From: JBEIUO01 sp964549785
GTDB taxonomy: Bacteria; Planctomycetota; Phycisphaerae; Phycisphaerales; UBA1924
Direction of reading: 5' to 3'
DNA length: 7,413 nt
NCBI GenBank assembly: GCA_964549785.1
Contig: CAZJXA010000168.1
Location: 1-7,413 of the forward strand
Shown here in pieces: positions 1 through 6,905 of the stretch. The translations under genes were made by a program, and so were the position numbers. Every line of letters begins with the position of its first letter. Position 1 is the first letter of the stretch. The notes beneath the pieces were generated by a model that saw nothing but the letters and a program-made list of their open reading frames with translations, was not told where the DNA came from and searched no databases.

Positions 1-55
1 CCACGGGGGTGAGCATAGTGTTCAGCTGCGGAAGAAAGGCGGGCTTTCGGGGCAT
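1..55 (-). CDS. Possible 5' end of a divergent gene running off the left edge
   Basis: On the minus strand an ATG at 55-53 opens a frame that stays open to the window edge and reads MPRKPAFLPQLNTMLTPV. A second in-frame ATG lies at 16-14. The peptide matches no family I recognise and is too short to classify. No convincing ribosome binding site precedes it. An arrangement divergent from the PAAR gene would make 56-140 a shared promoter region. The open frame could equally be chance, and the plus strand also has a short open frame here that stops at 104-106. Confidence 0.2.
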   Translation of the reverse strand, partial: MPRKPAFLPQLNTMLTPV

Positions 56-68
56 CGGCGCGCCGATG
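53..68. repeat. Perfect 16-bp palindrome upstream of the PAAR gene
   Basis: CATCGGCGCGCCGATG is fully self-complementary with no spacer. It lies 73 bases before the PAAR start codon and overlaps the possible minus-strand ATG at 55-53. It could be an operator for a dimeric regulator or a chance GC-rich palindrome. The sequence alone cannot decide, and no regulator gene is visible in the window. Confidence 0.45.
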
Positions 69-140
69 ACGTCGGAATACCTCTTTCTGCACGGCGATTG
101 CTCTGATAGACTGACCCCCACGCACCGGAGAGACTTTGCG

Positions 141-527
141 ATGCCCGCAGCAGCCCGCCTCGGCGACATGATCAAGCAGGATGCCCCGCACTGCCACGCG
201 CCGATTCATCCTCCGGCCCCAACGCCGACGCCGCTGGCACATCCGGCGCTCCCGCTCACTCTCCTCGCCCCCGGCGTGCCAACGGTGATGACCGCGGGCA
301 AGCCGCAGGCGGTGCTGGGTGACAAATCCGGTCCGTGCACGCTGCCAACGTGCGTGCCAGCCGGCCCCGGGATGATCTCCAAAGGCTCCGCCACCGTGAA
401 AGTGGCTAATAAGCCCGCCGCCCGGGTCGACGACATGACCGCCCACACCTCGTGCGCGGCCCCGATCCCCAGCCCCGTTGGCAAGATCATGCCGCCCGGC
501 GCGCCAACGGTGATTATCGGCGGCTGA
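141..527 (+). CDS. PAAR-domain protein (contractile-injection spike tip type)
   Basis: This 128-residue protein is a stand-alone PAAR protein. In the known family, PAAR repeats fold into a sharp zinc-stabilised cone that caps the VgrG-type spike of type VI secretion and related contractile injection machines. Visible features are ARLGD near residues 5-9, GVPTVMTAGKPQAVLGD at 45-61, KGSATVKVANKPAARVDDMTAH at 81-102, and the typical ending PPGAPTVIIGG at 118-128. His and Cys residues suited to metal binding are H17, C18, H19, H23, C66, C71, H102 and C105. A Pro-rich stretch occupies 21-45. The ATG at 141 is chosen because the PAAR pattern begins there; upstream in-frame starts only add non-conserved residues. 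A weak GGAGAG lies about 8 bases upstream. There is no attached effector domain. The stop overlaps the start of the methyltransferase gene by one base. No VgrG, sheath or baseplate gene is in the window, so which machine it serves is unknown. Confidence 0.85.
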   Translation: MPAAARLGDMIKQDAPHCHAPIHPPAPTPTPLAHPALPLTLLAPGVPTVMTAGKPQAVLGDKSGPCTLPTCVPAGPGMISKGSATVKVANKPAARVDDMTAHTSCAAPIPSPVGKIMPPGAPTVIIGG

Positions 528-1594
528 TGAAACTTTCGCACTTTGACGCCCTTCGGCCGATCTGTCCCTTGTGCGTGCAACGCGGCGCGCAGTCCGAGCT
601 CGGCTTGGTCGTGCGGGAACGCGGGTCCGAAACGGAAGTCGAGTTTGGCGTGCTCCGCTGCCGGGACGGCGCGTGCGACAGCGAATACCCGATCATGTGG
701 GGCATCCCGATCGTCGTGCCCAACGCCGCCGAGTTTGTCGGGGCCAATGTTCAAGGGCTCGTCGCGCCGGAGGATTTTCCCCCGTTGGCCTCCGCGCTTC
801 TGGGCGAGTGCGCGGGTCCGGGGTCGGCGTTCGATGCGGCCCGTCAGCACATATCGAGTTACGCCTGGGATCATTACGGCGAAGACGCAACCAGCGTCTT
901 CGATATCTCGCCGGGGTGTGCGGCCCGAGTGGTTGATACGGCCGCCGCAGCGGGGGGCGTATCGGCGACCGGGAACACCTTGGAACTGGGCTGCGGTGTG
1001 GGCGGGGCGGCGCTCCGGCTCGCAACGCACGCGGACGGCCTGGTGCTTGGGATTGACCTGCACATCCCGATGCTGCGGATGGCTCGGCGCGTGCTCGCCA
1101 CGGGCGCTGCGGAATACGACCTGCGAACGAGCGGATTTTTGTATCGCCGCGTGCGCCGCAACGTGGATGTGTCCGACGGCAACCGCATCGACCTTTGGTG
1201 CTGTGACGCGACGTGCCTGCCGTTCGGGCCGGGTGCTTTTTCGACCGTGGTCGGGCTCAACATCTTGGACTGCGTGCCTTCGCCGTTGGATCTGTTGATG
1301 AATACGGAACGCGTGCTTGCACCCGGCGGGCGCTTCGCGTTGTGCACCCCCTACGACTGGTCTCCGAACGTGACGCAGCCGGCCGCTTGGATCGGCGGTC
1401 ACTCGCCCCGGGGGTACTTCGGCGGAGATCCGGCCGCGATCCTCGAAGCCATCCTGACGCCCGAAGCGCACGCCGTGTCCATGGAACATCTGGTCATGCG
1501 GGCCGCGCGTAACAATCTGCCGTGGCACGTTCGGACGCATGATCGCGGCCTGATGCAATATCGCCTGCACCTCGTGGCGGGCGAGCGGGTCTGA
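527..1594 (+). CDS. SAM-dependent methyltransferase with N-terminal Trm112-like Cys4 module
   Basis: This 355-residue protein is a probable class I methyltransferase of unknown substrate. Residues 11-65 carry CPLC (C13, C16), then C45 and C50 in LRCRDGAC, followed by YPIMWGIPIVVP. This layout resembles the Trm112-like zinc-binding domain often found at the front of bacterial methyltransferases. The SAM-binding glycine motif is LELGCGVGG at 152-160. GIDL at 175-178 supplies the usual acidic residue after strand 2, CDATCLPF at 226-233 fits the adenine-side motif, and LAPGGRFALCTPYDW at 264-278 fits the post-motif region with a carrier-type 'PGG' turn. The ATG at 527 is chosen because it overlaps the PAAR stop as TGATG, a typical sign of translational coupling, and starts just before the Cys module. 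Longer in-frame extensions read into the PAAR gene. The coupling implies co-expression with the PAAR protein; whether the enzyme modifies, accompanies or is unrelated to that machine cannot be told. Confidence 0.8.
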   Translation: MKLSHFDALRPICPLCVQRGAQSELGLVVRERGSETEVEFGVLRCRDGACDSEYPIMWGIPIVVPNAAEFVGANVQGLVAPEDFPPLASALLGECAGPGSAFDAARQHISSYAWDHYGEDATSVFDISPGCAARVVDTAAAAGGVSATGNTLELGCGVGGAALRLATHADGLVLGIDLHIPMLRMARRVLATGAAEYDLRTSGFLYRRVRRNVDVSDGNRIDLWCCDATCLPFGPGAFSTVVGLNILDCVPSPLDLLMNTERVLAPGGRFALCTPYDWSPNVTQPAAWIGGHSPRGYFGGDPAAILEAILTPEAHAVSMEHLVMRAARNNLPWHVRTHDRGLMQYRLHLVAGERV

Positions 1595-1647
1595 ACCGCA
1601 TTCGTGGATCGTTGCGTACCGTGGGATTCCGGCGCGCGAATGAAAGG

Positions 1648-2277
1648 TCAGGCTGCCTCGATACAGTCCGCGACCAGTCTTCGGCGGAGCATCGCCACCG
1701 TCGCGGCCGAATCCGGGCCGACGAGGAGCGGGAGTTTCATCTGAACGAGCACGCCGCGGGGGTTTATCCATCGACCGCTGACGACGATGCCGCCCACGCC
1801 GTGCAAGCGGGCATCGCCCTCGATGTGCAGAATACTCCCGATGTTCATGCTCCAGACCTGATCAGGCTTTTCCAGGGAGACGACGATCAGGCGATGATCG
1901 GTGAGCGCCGCGGCGAACCCTGGCACCGAGGCCCGTCCTGGGCCGACGAGGCGACGCCACACATACAGGCCGCCCGCCCCGGCCACGAGAATGGACGCTC
2001 CGGCAAAGAGGTAATCGAGCGCCGAAGTTCCGATGGCGAGGGCGCAGGCCGCCACAAAGAGCGGGACGCCGACGAGCAGTGAAATCCGGACGGCGCGGAG
2101 GAGCTCGCCCGCGGGCTGCGGGCGGCAGAATGACCATCGCACGGATTCGTCACTCCGGAGCGACGGTTGCAGGCAGGCCAAGCCGCGCGCGGCGTGATCG
2201 ATCTCAACCCCCGGCGGCACGTGCGGGCCGTAGGGCTCAGGTCCGGCGTCGGGTTCGATCGTCCACTGCGACTTCAT
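1648..2277 (-). CDS. Small membrane protein with two helices and a possible bacterial PH-like domain
   Basis: This 209-residue protein of uncertain function has a hydrophilic Pro/Gly-rich N-terminus (1-60). Two hydrophobic segments follow at about 66-86 and 88-107, ending in the basic WRRL. The soluble C-terminal half contains ALTDHRLIVVSLEKPDQVWSM at 124-144. The 'LTDHRLIV' strand pattern is reminiscent of the bacterial PH domain (bPH, YdbS/DUF304-like) found in small membrane proteins, but I rest this on a short motif only. The ATG at 2277 is chosen because the longer frame to 2454 adds a Pro/Arg-rich stretch that looks like translated intergenic DNA. No Shine-Dalgarno is visible; the bases before the ATG read CTCCTT instead. 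It converges on the methyltransferase gene, with 53 bases between the stops, and diverges from the gene at 2493. Confidence 0.65.
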   Translation of the reverse strand: MKSQWTIEPDAGPEPYGPHVPPGVEIDHAARGLACLQPSLRSDESVRWSFCRPQPAGELLRAVRISLLVGVPLFVAACALAIGTSALDYLFAGASILVAGAGGLYVWRRLVGPGRASVPGFAAALTDHRLIVVSLEKPDQVWSMNIGSILHIEGDARLHGVGGIVVSGRWINPRGVLVQMKLPLLVGPDSAATVAMLRRRLVADCIEAA

Positions 2278-2399
2278 GCAAGGAGAATGTCGGTTCCCCC
2301 ACGGATGGGGGGGTCGGAACGGACCTGGTGATGGCCCGAATACAGCGGCGAGCGTCGGTGTGGGTGGGTCGCACCGCATACGCGGGCGGATCGCGAGTA

Positions 2400-2411
2400 G
2401 GTGTTTACACC
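2400..2411. promoter_or_regulatory. Operator-like palindrome 1 in divergent intergenic region
   Basis: GGTGTTTACACC has perfect 5-bp arms around a central TT. It lies between two divergently transcribed genes (starts at 2277 minus and 2493 plus), where a shared regulator would bind. Its centre is about 17 bp from the centre of a second palindrome at 2416-2429. No regulator family is assigned. Confidence 0.3.
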
Positions 2412-2415
2412 CCGC

Positions 2416-2429
2416 AGTTTCGCGGAACT
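2416..2429. promoter_or_regulatory. Operator-like palindrome 2 in divergent intergenic region
   Basis: AGTTTCGCGGAACT is symmetric except for one T/G pair (AGTT-x-CGCG-x-AACT). Together with the palindrome at 2400-2411 it could form a tandem operator or two half-regions of one regulatory site. A chance origin remains possible in GC-rich DNA. Confidence 0.25.
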
Positions 2430-2492
2430 GGTGAGGCTTCCATCTCGTTCGCACAACGCCGGGCCGCGTGAGTGCGATCCGTATAGTTCGGC

Positions 2493-3137
2493 GTGAACAG
2501 GTTCTTCAACTCCGTCGCCCCGTTTCTCGTGATCGCCGTAATCGTTTTTGGAGGTCTCCCCTCCTGTGGCCTCCGCTTTGGCGGAGACTCAACGGTCTCG
2601 GCCGAGAACGACCGCCTGCGCTCCGAGAACGCCGACCTTAAGAAGCGGATCGAGGAACTCGAACGCATGCGGGAGGAGTTCCGCCGCAAGGTGGAGGCGA
2701 TCCCGGGCGGGCCGTCGGCCGACGTGATGGAGGCTCTGCCCGCTCTCGCGATTTTCAGCGTCACGTCCACGTCGCACATCCGGGCCGCTCGCGAAGACAA
2801 GCCGGCAACGGCGGTCGTGTACCTTGATTGCCGCGACGGACGCGACCGGCCGATTCAAGTGACCGGGACTCTGCATCTGAATCTCTCGACCGAGGTGACG
2901 GGCGGCGTCGAAACCGTGGTGTCTCCGTTGGAACTTCGCGCAGCGTACCGCGGCGGCGTGACGGGGGGCGGATACACGATCGAGGTGCCGCTCGACGCGG
3001 CGGCCGTTTCCCCTTTCGGTGTGAGTGCCCGCTTCGTGGACGGGGTCACCGGCTCCGAATACATCGCGGAGAGACGCGAACTTCAGGTCTTGGAACGACC
3101 GGTTCGCGCCGGCGCTGGGGAAGATCGCCCCGACTGA
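2493..3137 (+). CDS. Probable secreted/lipid-anchored coiled-coil protein of unknown function
   Basis: This 214-residue protein belongs to no family I recognise. Residues 1-21 form a signal or anchor segment (NRFFNSVAP then a run of hydrophobic residues), followed by GLPSC with Cys25, a lipobox-like site in which Pro at -2 is unusual. Residues 36-69 (AENDRLRSENADLKKRIEELERMREEF) have the heptad spacing and charge of a coiled coil. The remainder (about 80-200) alternates short hydrophobic and polar stretches (AVVYLDC, VTGTLHLNL, YTIEVPLDAAAV), which suggests a beta-sandwich. It probably sits in the periplasm or on the outer membrane and may oligomerise through the coil. The start is a GTG at 2493; the next Met in frame would remove the signal segment. 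Its last 55 bases overlap the tail of the truncated AbgT gene on the opposite strand. Confidence 0.7.
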   Translation: MNRFFNSVAPFLVIAVIVFGGLPSCGLRFGGDSTVSAENDRLRSENADLKKRIEELERMREEFRRKVEAIPGGPSADVMEALPALAIFSVTSTSHIRAAREDKPATAVVYLDCRDGRDRPIQVTGTLHLNLSTEVTGGVETVVSPLELRAAYRGGVTGGGYTIEVPLDAAAVSPFGVSARFVDGVTGSEYIAERRELQVLERPVRAGAGEDRPD

Positions 3138-4045
3138 TTCTGCGGCGGGCGGGAGTCATTCGGCCGCCGCATACCACAACGGTCCGCCCGGGCCCAACGG
3201 CGGTCGGGTTGCGGCCCGCCCTCATCCGGCGTCCGCCGCCGCAAGCGCGGCTCGACGAACCACGCCGAGAGTGCCCAACCCGTCACGGTCAATAACACCG
3301 TCGAACCCGCCCTGAAATACCAGTTCGCCGTCGCCGCGACGGTGTACTCGGGGTCCAGTATCTGCGCGTTCGGCTGGGTGATGCCGGCGATCAGGGCGTC
3401 GGTGCCGCTGATCAAAAAGTTTGCCGCGAACCCGCCCGCTACTCCCGCGAACGCGTTCGCGATTCCCAACAGGGGTGACCGGCCTGCCGCCAAGTAGAGT
3501 GCCGCGGCCAAGGGGGGCAACACCAAGTACCCCGCATCGCTGGCCATGTGCGAAGCCATCCCGAGGAAAATCACGGTCGGCGTCACCAGTCGTCGCGGTA
3601 CGATGCGGGCCATCAGTTTGAGCAGTGCATCAAACAACCCGGAGCGTTCCGCCACACCCACTCCCAGCATCGCGGTGATCACGATCCCTAACGGCGGGAA
3701 ATTGATGAAGTTGCGGATCAACCCCGAGATGCACCAATACAGGCCGTCGCTCGTCAGCAAACTCCGGGGGATGACAACCTTATCGAGATGCACGATCTCC
3801 GATTTCGGCCGTTTGGTCGCCGGGTCCACGACGGGCCTTGTCACCGTTTCGCCCGAGTCCAGCGTCACGGTCTCGGTGACAGCCCGCAGCCGCACCTCGG
3901 CCACCGACCACCCGGCGACGCTGCCCAAGTGCGACAGCCCCATGATGAGCAGCGTCCCGCCGATACACAGGATCGACGGATCGGGGAGGCGATTGCCGAA
4001 CCATTCGATCCAGTCCAGCACGCCGCGACGACTCTGGAGACTCAT
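3083..4045 (-). pseudogene. AbgT-family transporter lacking its C-terminal half
   Basis: Residues 8-270 of this 320-residue frame read as the N-terminal half of an AbgT-family protein (p-aminobenzoyl-glutamate transporters such as AbgT, and MtrF/YdaH, reported as antimetabolite exporters). Recognisable segments are the first helix after WFGNRLPDP (17-23), the extracytoplasmic insert at about 50-98, NFPPLGIVITAMLGVGVAERSGLFDALL (115-142), ASHMASDAGYLVLPPLAAALYLAAG (164-188), AFAGVAGGFAANFLISGTDAL (198-218) and NWYFRAGSTVLLTVTGWALSAWFVEPRL (241-268). Family members are about 500 residues long. Here similarity stops near residue 270 (position about 3236) and a Pro/Arg-rich tail of about 50 residues follows. 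No frame further along shows the missing half, and that space is occupied by the gene at 2493-3137. The published functional residues in the second half of MtrF/YdaH would be absent, so transport is unlikely. The ATG at 4045 is preferred to the one at 4078 because it begins closer to the conserved region. A decayed gene is the likeliest reading; a truncated but expressed product or an assembly join cannot be excluded. Confidence 0.75.
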
Positions 4046-4101
4046 GGCGCACCACCCTACCGCAATCGAATGAACCACGCCGGCACCGCTGGACTCCCTA
4101 C

Positions 4102-4117
4102 TGATACTGGATTATCA
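4102..4117. promoter_or_regulatory. Candidate Fur/Zur-type operator before the metal-uptake operon
   Basis: TGATACTGGATTATCA has TGATA/TATCA arms and resembles the inverted repeats bound by Fur-family metal regulators (Fur consensus arms TGATAAT/ATTATCA), although its spacer is one base longer than the classic 7-1-7 form. It ends 7 bases before the ATG at 4125. GATACT within it also matches a -10 box at four of six positions, so repressor binding would block transcription. Zinc-dependent repression by a Zur protein is the natural expectation for a ZnuABC operon. No regulator gene is in the window. Confidence 0.45.
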
Positions 4118-4124
4118 TTTGGGC

Positions 4125-5081
4125 ATGAAGACGCTGCTCCGACGCGTGGCCGTACCAATCGGCCTGGCGCTAATTGCTTTCACCGCTCCCGGCCAAACCA
4201 CCCAGACGTTCCAAGCCGTCGTTACCGTCGCGCCGCTGCAGGGGCTCGTCAAGCCGCTCCTCCCCGAGGGAGGAGAACTGACGACGCTCATGCAGCCCGG
4301 TCGCTCCGAGCACGGCTATGAGTTCACCCCGGGCGACCTGGCGAAACTCGCCGGGGCCGATCTGGTTGTGTACGTTGGCCTCGGCCTCGAACCGAAAATT
4401 GCCGAATGGCTGGCGGAACACCCCGACCCCTCCCGCCGCGTCGTGGAGTTCGCCCAGGCGGTCGGAATCGCCGCCGACCAAAGCACCCACGAGACAGCCC
4501 ACCAGGGTTCCGAGATACACGGCCACGCGGATCATGTGCACGACGCGACGTGCAACCACGATCACTCCGGGCCGGATCAGCACCTCTGGCTTGATCCAGT
4601 GCTCGTCAAGCAGTTGATACCCGCGGTTCAGGCCGCCATCCAGCACGCCCTTGCAGACCGCAACGCCCCCGACTCGGTGCGCAATTCCGTCAATGCCGCG
4701 GCCGCCGACCTTGTCACCCGCATCGAAGCGGTTGATGAAGAATGGAGGCTTTCGCTGGCCCCTCTGAAGGGGGTTTCGATCGTTACCCACCACAACGCCT
4801 TTGGTCGCCCGGCGGCCCGCTACGGCTTCAGCGTTGCCGAGGCGATACGCACGAGCGAGGGCGCGGAGCCTTCGCCAGCAGACTTGGCCCGCATCGTGGC
4901 TTCGATCAAAGAGAACAGGGTGAAAGCGATCTTTGTCGAACCGCAGTTCAGCCCGAAGGTCGCCAACCGAATCGCAAAAGCCGCAAAGGTCAAGGTGGCT
5001 ACGCTCGACCCGCTGGGCGACGGCGACTGGTTCGCGCTCATGGACGCCAACCGCAAGTCCATCGTTGAAAATGCGAAGTGA
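4125..5081 (+). CDS. znuA: Zinc-type ABC transporter periplasmic binding protein (ZnuA-like)
   Basis: This 318-residue protein is a cluster A-I metal-binding protein that captures a divalent cation, probably Zn2+, in the periplasm and passes it to the ZnuB-like permease. Residues 1-21 form a Sec signal peptide (KTLLRR then a hydrophobic core), with no lipobox. Likely metal ligands by family pattern are H63 in SEHGYEFTPGD, H153 in DQHLWLDP, H222 or H223 in VTHHNAFGRPAARYG, and an acidic residue near D295 in ATLDPLG. Between H63 and H153 lies a His-rich loop (H122, H126, H132, H134, H137, H139, H145, H147, also C143), the hallmark of zinc rather than manganese members. The ATG at 4125 is chosen over the TTG at 4119 because it gives a clean signal peptide. 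It is the first gene of a four-gene operon; its end overlaps the ATPase start by 11 bases. Manganese or another metal is the main alternative substrate. Confidence 0.9.
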   Translation: MKTLLRRVAVPIGLALIAFTAPGQTTQTFQAVVTVAPLQGLVKPLLPEGGELTTLMQPGRSEHGYEFTPGDLAKLAGADLVVYVGLGLEPKIAEWLAEHPDPSRRVVEFAQAVGIAADQSTHETAHQGSEIHGHADHVHDATCNHDHSGPDQHLWLDPVLVKQLIPAVQAAIQHALADRNAPDSVRNSVNAAAADLVTRIEAVDEEWRLSLAPLKGVSIVTHHNAFGRPAARYGFSVAEAIRTSEGAEPSPADLARIVASIKENRVKAIFVEPQFSPKVANRIAKAAKVKVATLDPLGDGDWFALMDANRKSIVENAK

Positions 5082-5997
5082 AGGCGGTTACAACCTGATA
5101 GGCTCTTCGTCGGTGTCCCCGCTCTCCCGTCCATCCTCGCCCGGCCCTGCCATCGAGTACCGGGGCGTCACCTATGCCTATTCGGGCGCAACGGCCCCGG
5201 CCCTTCAGAATGTCACGCTCACCGTCAACTCCGGCGAACGCCTCGGCGTCTTGGGGCCCAACGGGGGTGGCAAATCGACCCTTCTCAAACTCACCTTGGG
5301 CCTCCTCCCGCTTCAGGCCGGTGAGATCCGCATCTTCGGCCGCAGCGTCCGCGAGGCCCGCTCCGAACGCCTCATCGGCTATGTTCCGCAACGGAGCCTC
5401 GCCGAACTGGCCTTTCCGCTCTCCGTCCGGCAGGTCGTTGAGATGTCAGCCCTCGCCGGCTCCGCGCCGTGGCGCGGCCTCGCGCGGGATGCCCGGGCCC
5501 GCATCGATTCGGCCTTGGACGTCGTTGGCATCGCAGAGATCGCCGACCGTCACATCGGCGGCCTTTCGGGCGGCCAGTTCCAGCGGGCCATGATCGCCCG
5601 TGCCCTCGCGGGCGGTCCCAAAATCCTTCTGCTCGACGAGCCCACCGTGGGGATCGATATCGCCGGCCAGGTGCAGTTCGGTAACCTTCTCGCCACCCTC
5701 CACGAGCGGCTCGGCATCAGCGTCGTCGTGGTGAGTCACGACCTCCGCGCGGTGGCGGCCGGGTGCGACCGCATCGCCTGCCTCAGCCGCACGCTCCACT
5801 CGCACACATCGCCCGCCGGGCTCACGCCGGCGGTGCTCGCCGAAGTGTTCCGACACGACGTCGGCGCCATATTCGGCGACGTACACGTCGATGCGCACGC
5901 CGCCTCGACGTGTACGGACCCGTCGCACGCTCACGATGCTCCTTTGCCGGTGAGCATCACCGCCAAGCCGCGGACTTCGAGGGCTGAAGAACCGTGA
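5071..5997 (+). CDS. znuC: Zinc-type ABC transporter ATPase (ZnuC-like)
   Basis: This 308-residue protein is the cytoplasmic ATPase that powers metal import. Core motifs are all intact: Walker A GPNGGGKST (62-70), Q-loop Q107 in VPQR, signature LSGGQ (165-169), Walker B ILLLDEP (185-191) with the catalytic E190, and H223 in VVSHDL. The subfamily fits metal importers by its gene neighbours. The C-terminal region of about 65 residues contains H243, H245, H262, H272, H276, C281, H286 and H288, so it may bind metal and sense cytoplasmic zinc; that role is inference. The N-terminus has about 27 residues before the ABC fold (AIEYRGVTYAYSG). The ATG at 5071 overlaps the ZnuA stop; a GTG at 5113 is an alternative start that would shorten this leader by 14 residues. 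Its stop overlaps the permease start by four bases, which indicates translational coupling. Confidence 0.9.
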   Translation: MRSEGGYNLIGSSSVSPLSRPSSPGPAIEYRGVTYAYSGATAPALQNVTLTVNSGERLGVLGPNGGGKSTLLKLTLGLLPLQAGEIRIFGRSVREARSERLIGYVPQRSLAELAFPLSVRQVVEMSALAGSAPWRGLARDARARIDSALDVVGIAEIADRHIGGLSGGQFQRAMIARALAGGPKILLLDEPTVGIDIAGQVQFGNLLATLHERLGISVVVVSHDLRAVAAGCDRIACLSRTLHSHTSPAGLTPAVLAEVFRHDVGAIFGDVHVDAHAASTCTDPSHAHDAPLPVSITAKPRTSRAEEP

Positions 5998-6905
5998 CCA
6001 GCCGCACGCTCGAGTACCTCACCTCCCCCGACCTCGCCGGGCTCTACTGGCCCGGGGTCGTTACCGGCCTCATCATCGCGCTCAGCACCGCCGCGCTCAG
6101 CGTCCTGACGGTGCTGAAGCGCATGGCCTTCATCGGACAGGGAATCAGCCATGCGGCGTTCGGTGGCGTCGGCCTCGCCGCAGCGTTCGGGTTGGTCGGC
6201 GGTTCCGCAGCCTCGGGCACGGTCGCCCAGTTCCTGGTCGTTTTCGGCTTCTGTTTCTTCGCCGCGTTACTTATGGGCGGCTTGGTGCGCGACACCAGTG
6301 GCGTCCAGACCGCCGACAGCGCAATCGGCATCGTGCTGGTCGCTTCCATGGCGGGGGGAGCGATCCTCATGCGCACCGCCACGCGCAACGTCTCGTGGGA
6401 GAGCTTCTTGTTCGGCGACATTCTCTCGGTGGGATGGGCCGACGCCGCCGTCGCCGGCGCGTGCGCTCTGCTGATCCTCGCATTGCTCGCGTGGTTCCGA
6501 CGCCCGCTGCTCTTCCACACGTTCGATTCCGCAGCGGCCCGGGCGTGGGGGATCAACGGAAAGCGGCTCGATTACCTCCTGATGCTCGTGCTCGCCCTGG
6601 CGACGGTGACCGCCATGAAACTGGCGGGCGTGGTGCTCGCAACCGCGCTGTTAGTGCTCCCGGGCGCCACCGCACTTCGCCTGTCGCGTCGGGCTTGGAG
6701 CGTGCTGTGGCTGGCCCACGCCGCCGGGATCGTGGGGGTGGTCGCGGGCATCATCGTCTCGTTCGAGGCCGATATCCCTACCGGTCCATCAATCGTCTGC
6801 ACCCTCACGGTCCTGTTCGCGAGTGCCGCGACCGCCGCAGCGTTTGGATCCCGCGCCCGCCGGACCGCGACGAGCGTAAACACTACCGAAAGAGAAACCC
6901 CGTGA
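5994..6905 (+). CDS. znuB: Zinc-type ABC transporter permease (ZnuB-like, ABC-3 family)
   Basis: This 303-residue integral membrane protein forms the channel for the metal ion. Several hydrophobic helices are visible, for example about 19-40, 55-70, 78-98, 109-126, 148-168, 194-227, 234-256 and 262-284. ABC-3 family landmarks are AFIGQGISHAAFGGVGLA (45-62), SFLFGDILSV (137-146), AGVVLATALLVLPGATA (211-227) and DIPTGPSIV (260-268). Length is close to the family norm (about 260-300), with a short polar tail after 285. Translation begins at GTG 5994, overlapping the ATPase stop as GTGA. The next gene also starts at a GTGA that overlaps this stop, so the three cistrons are probably translated as one coupled unit. 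Confidence 0.9.
   Translation: MTSRTLEYLTSPDLAGLYWPGVVTGLIIALSTAALSVLTVLKRMAFIGQGISHAAFGGVGLAAAFGLVGGSAASGTVAQFLVVFGFCFFAALLMGGLVRDTSGVQTADSAIGIVLVASMAGGAILMRTATRNVSWESFLFGDILSVGWADAAVAGACALLILALLAWFRRPLLFHTFDSAAARAWGINGKRLDYLLMLVLALATVTAMKLAGVVLATALLVLPGATALRLSRRAWSVLWLAHAAGIVGVVAGIIVSFEADIPTGPSIVCTLTVLFASAATAAAFGSRARRTATSVNTTERETP

Noticed and set aside
206..1771. 521-residue open frame on the minus strand opposite the PAAR and methyltransferase genes
   Set aside because: It is Arg/His/Pro-rich with no recognisable domain. The plus-strand frames show clear PAAR and methyltransferase motifs, so this is an antisense shadow in GC-rich DNA.
2293..2320. C-run/G-run inverted repeat before the membrane protein gene
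   Set aside because: The possible stem is 5-6 pairs of homopolymeric C and G with alternative pairings, which is likely to arise by chance.
2079..2471. 130-residue plus-strand frame across the start of the membrane protein gene
   Set aside because: Arg-rich, low-complexity translation with no domain, overlapping both the opposite-strand gene and the intergenic region that holds palindromes.
2482..2487. TATAGT resembling a -10 promoter box before the coiled-coil protein
   Set aside because: It lies only five bases from the GTG start and no -35 match is found at a suitable distance. It would require leaderless transcription, so it is not annotated.
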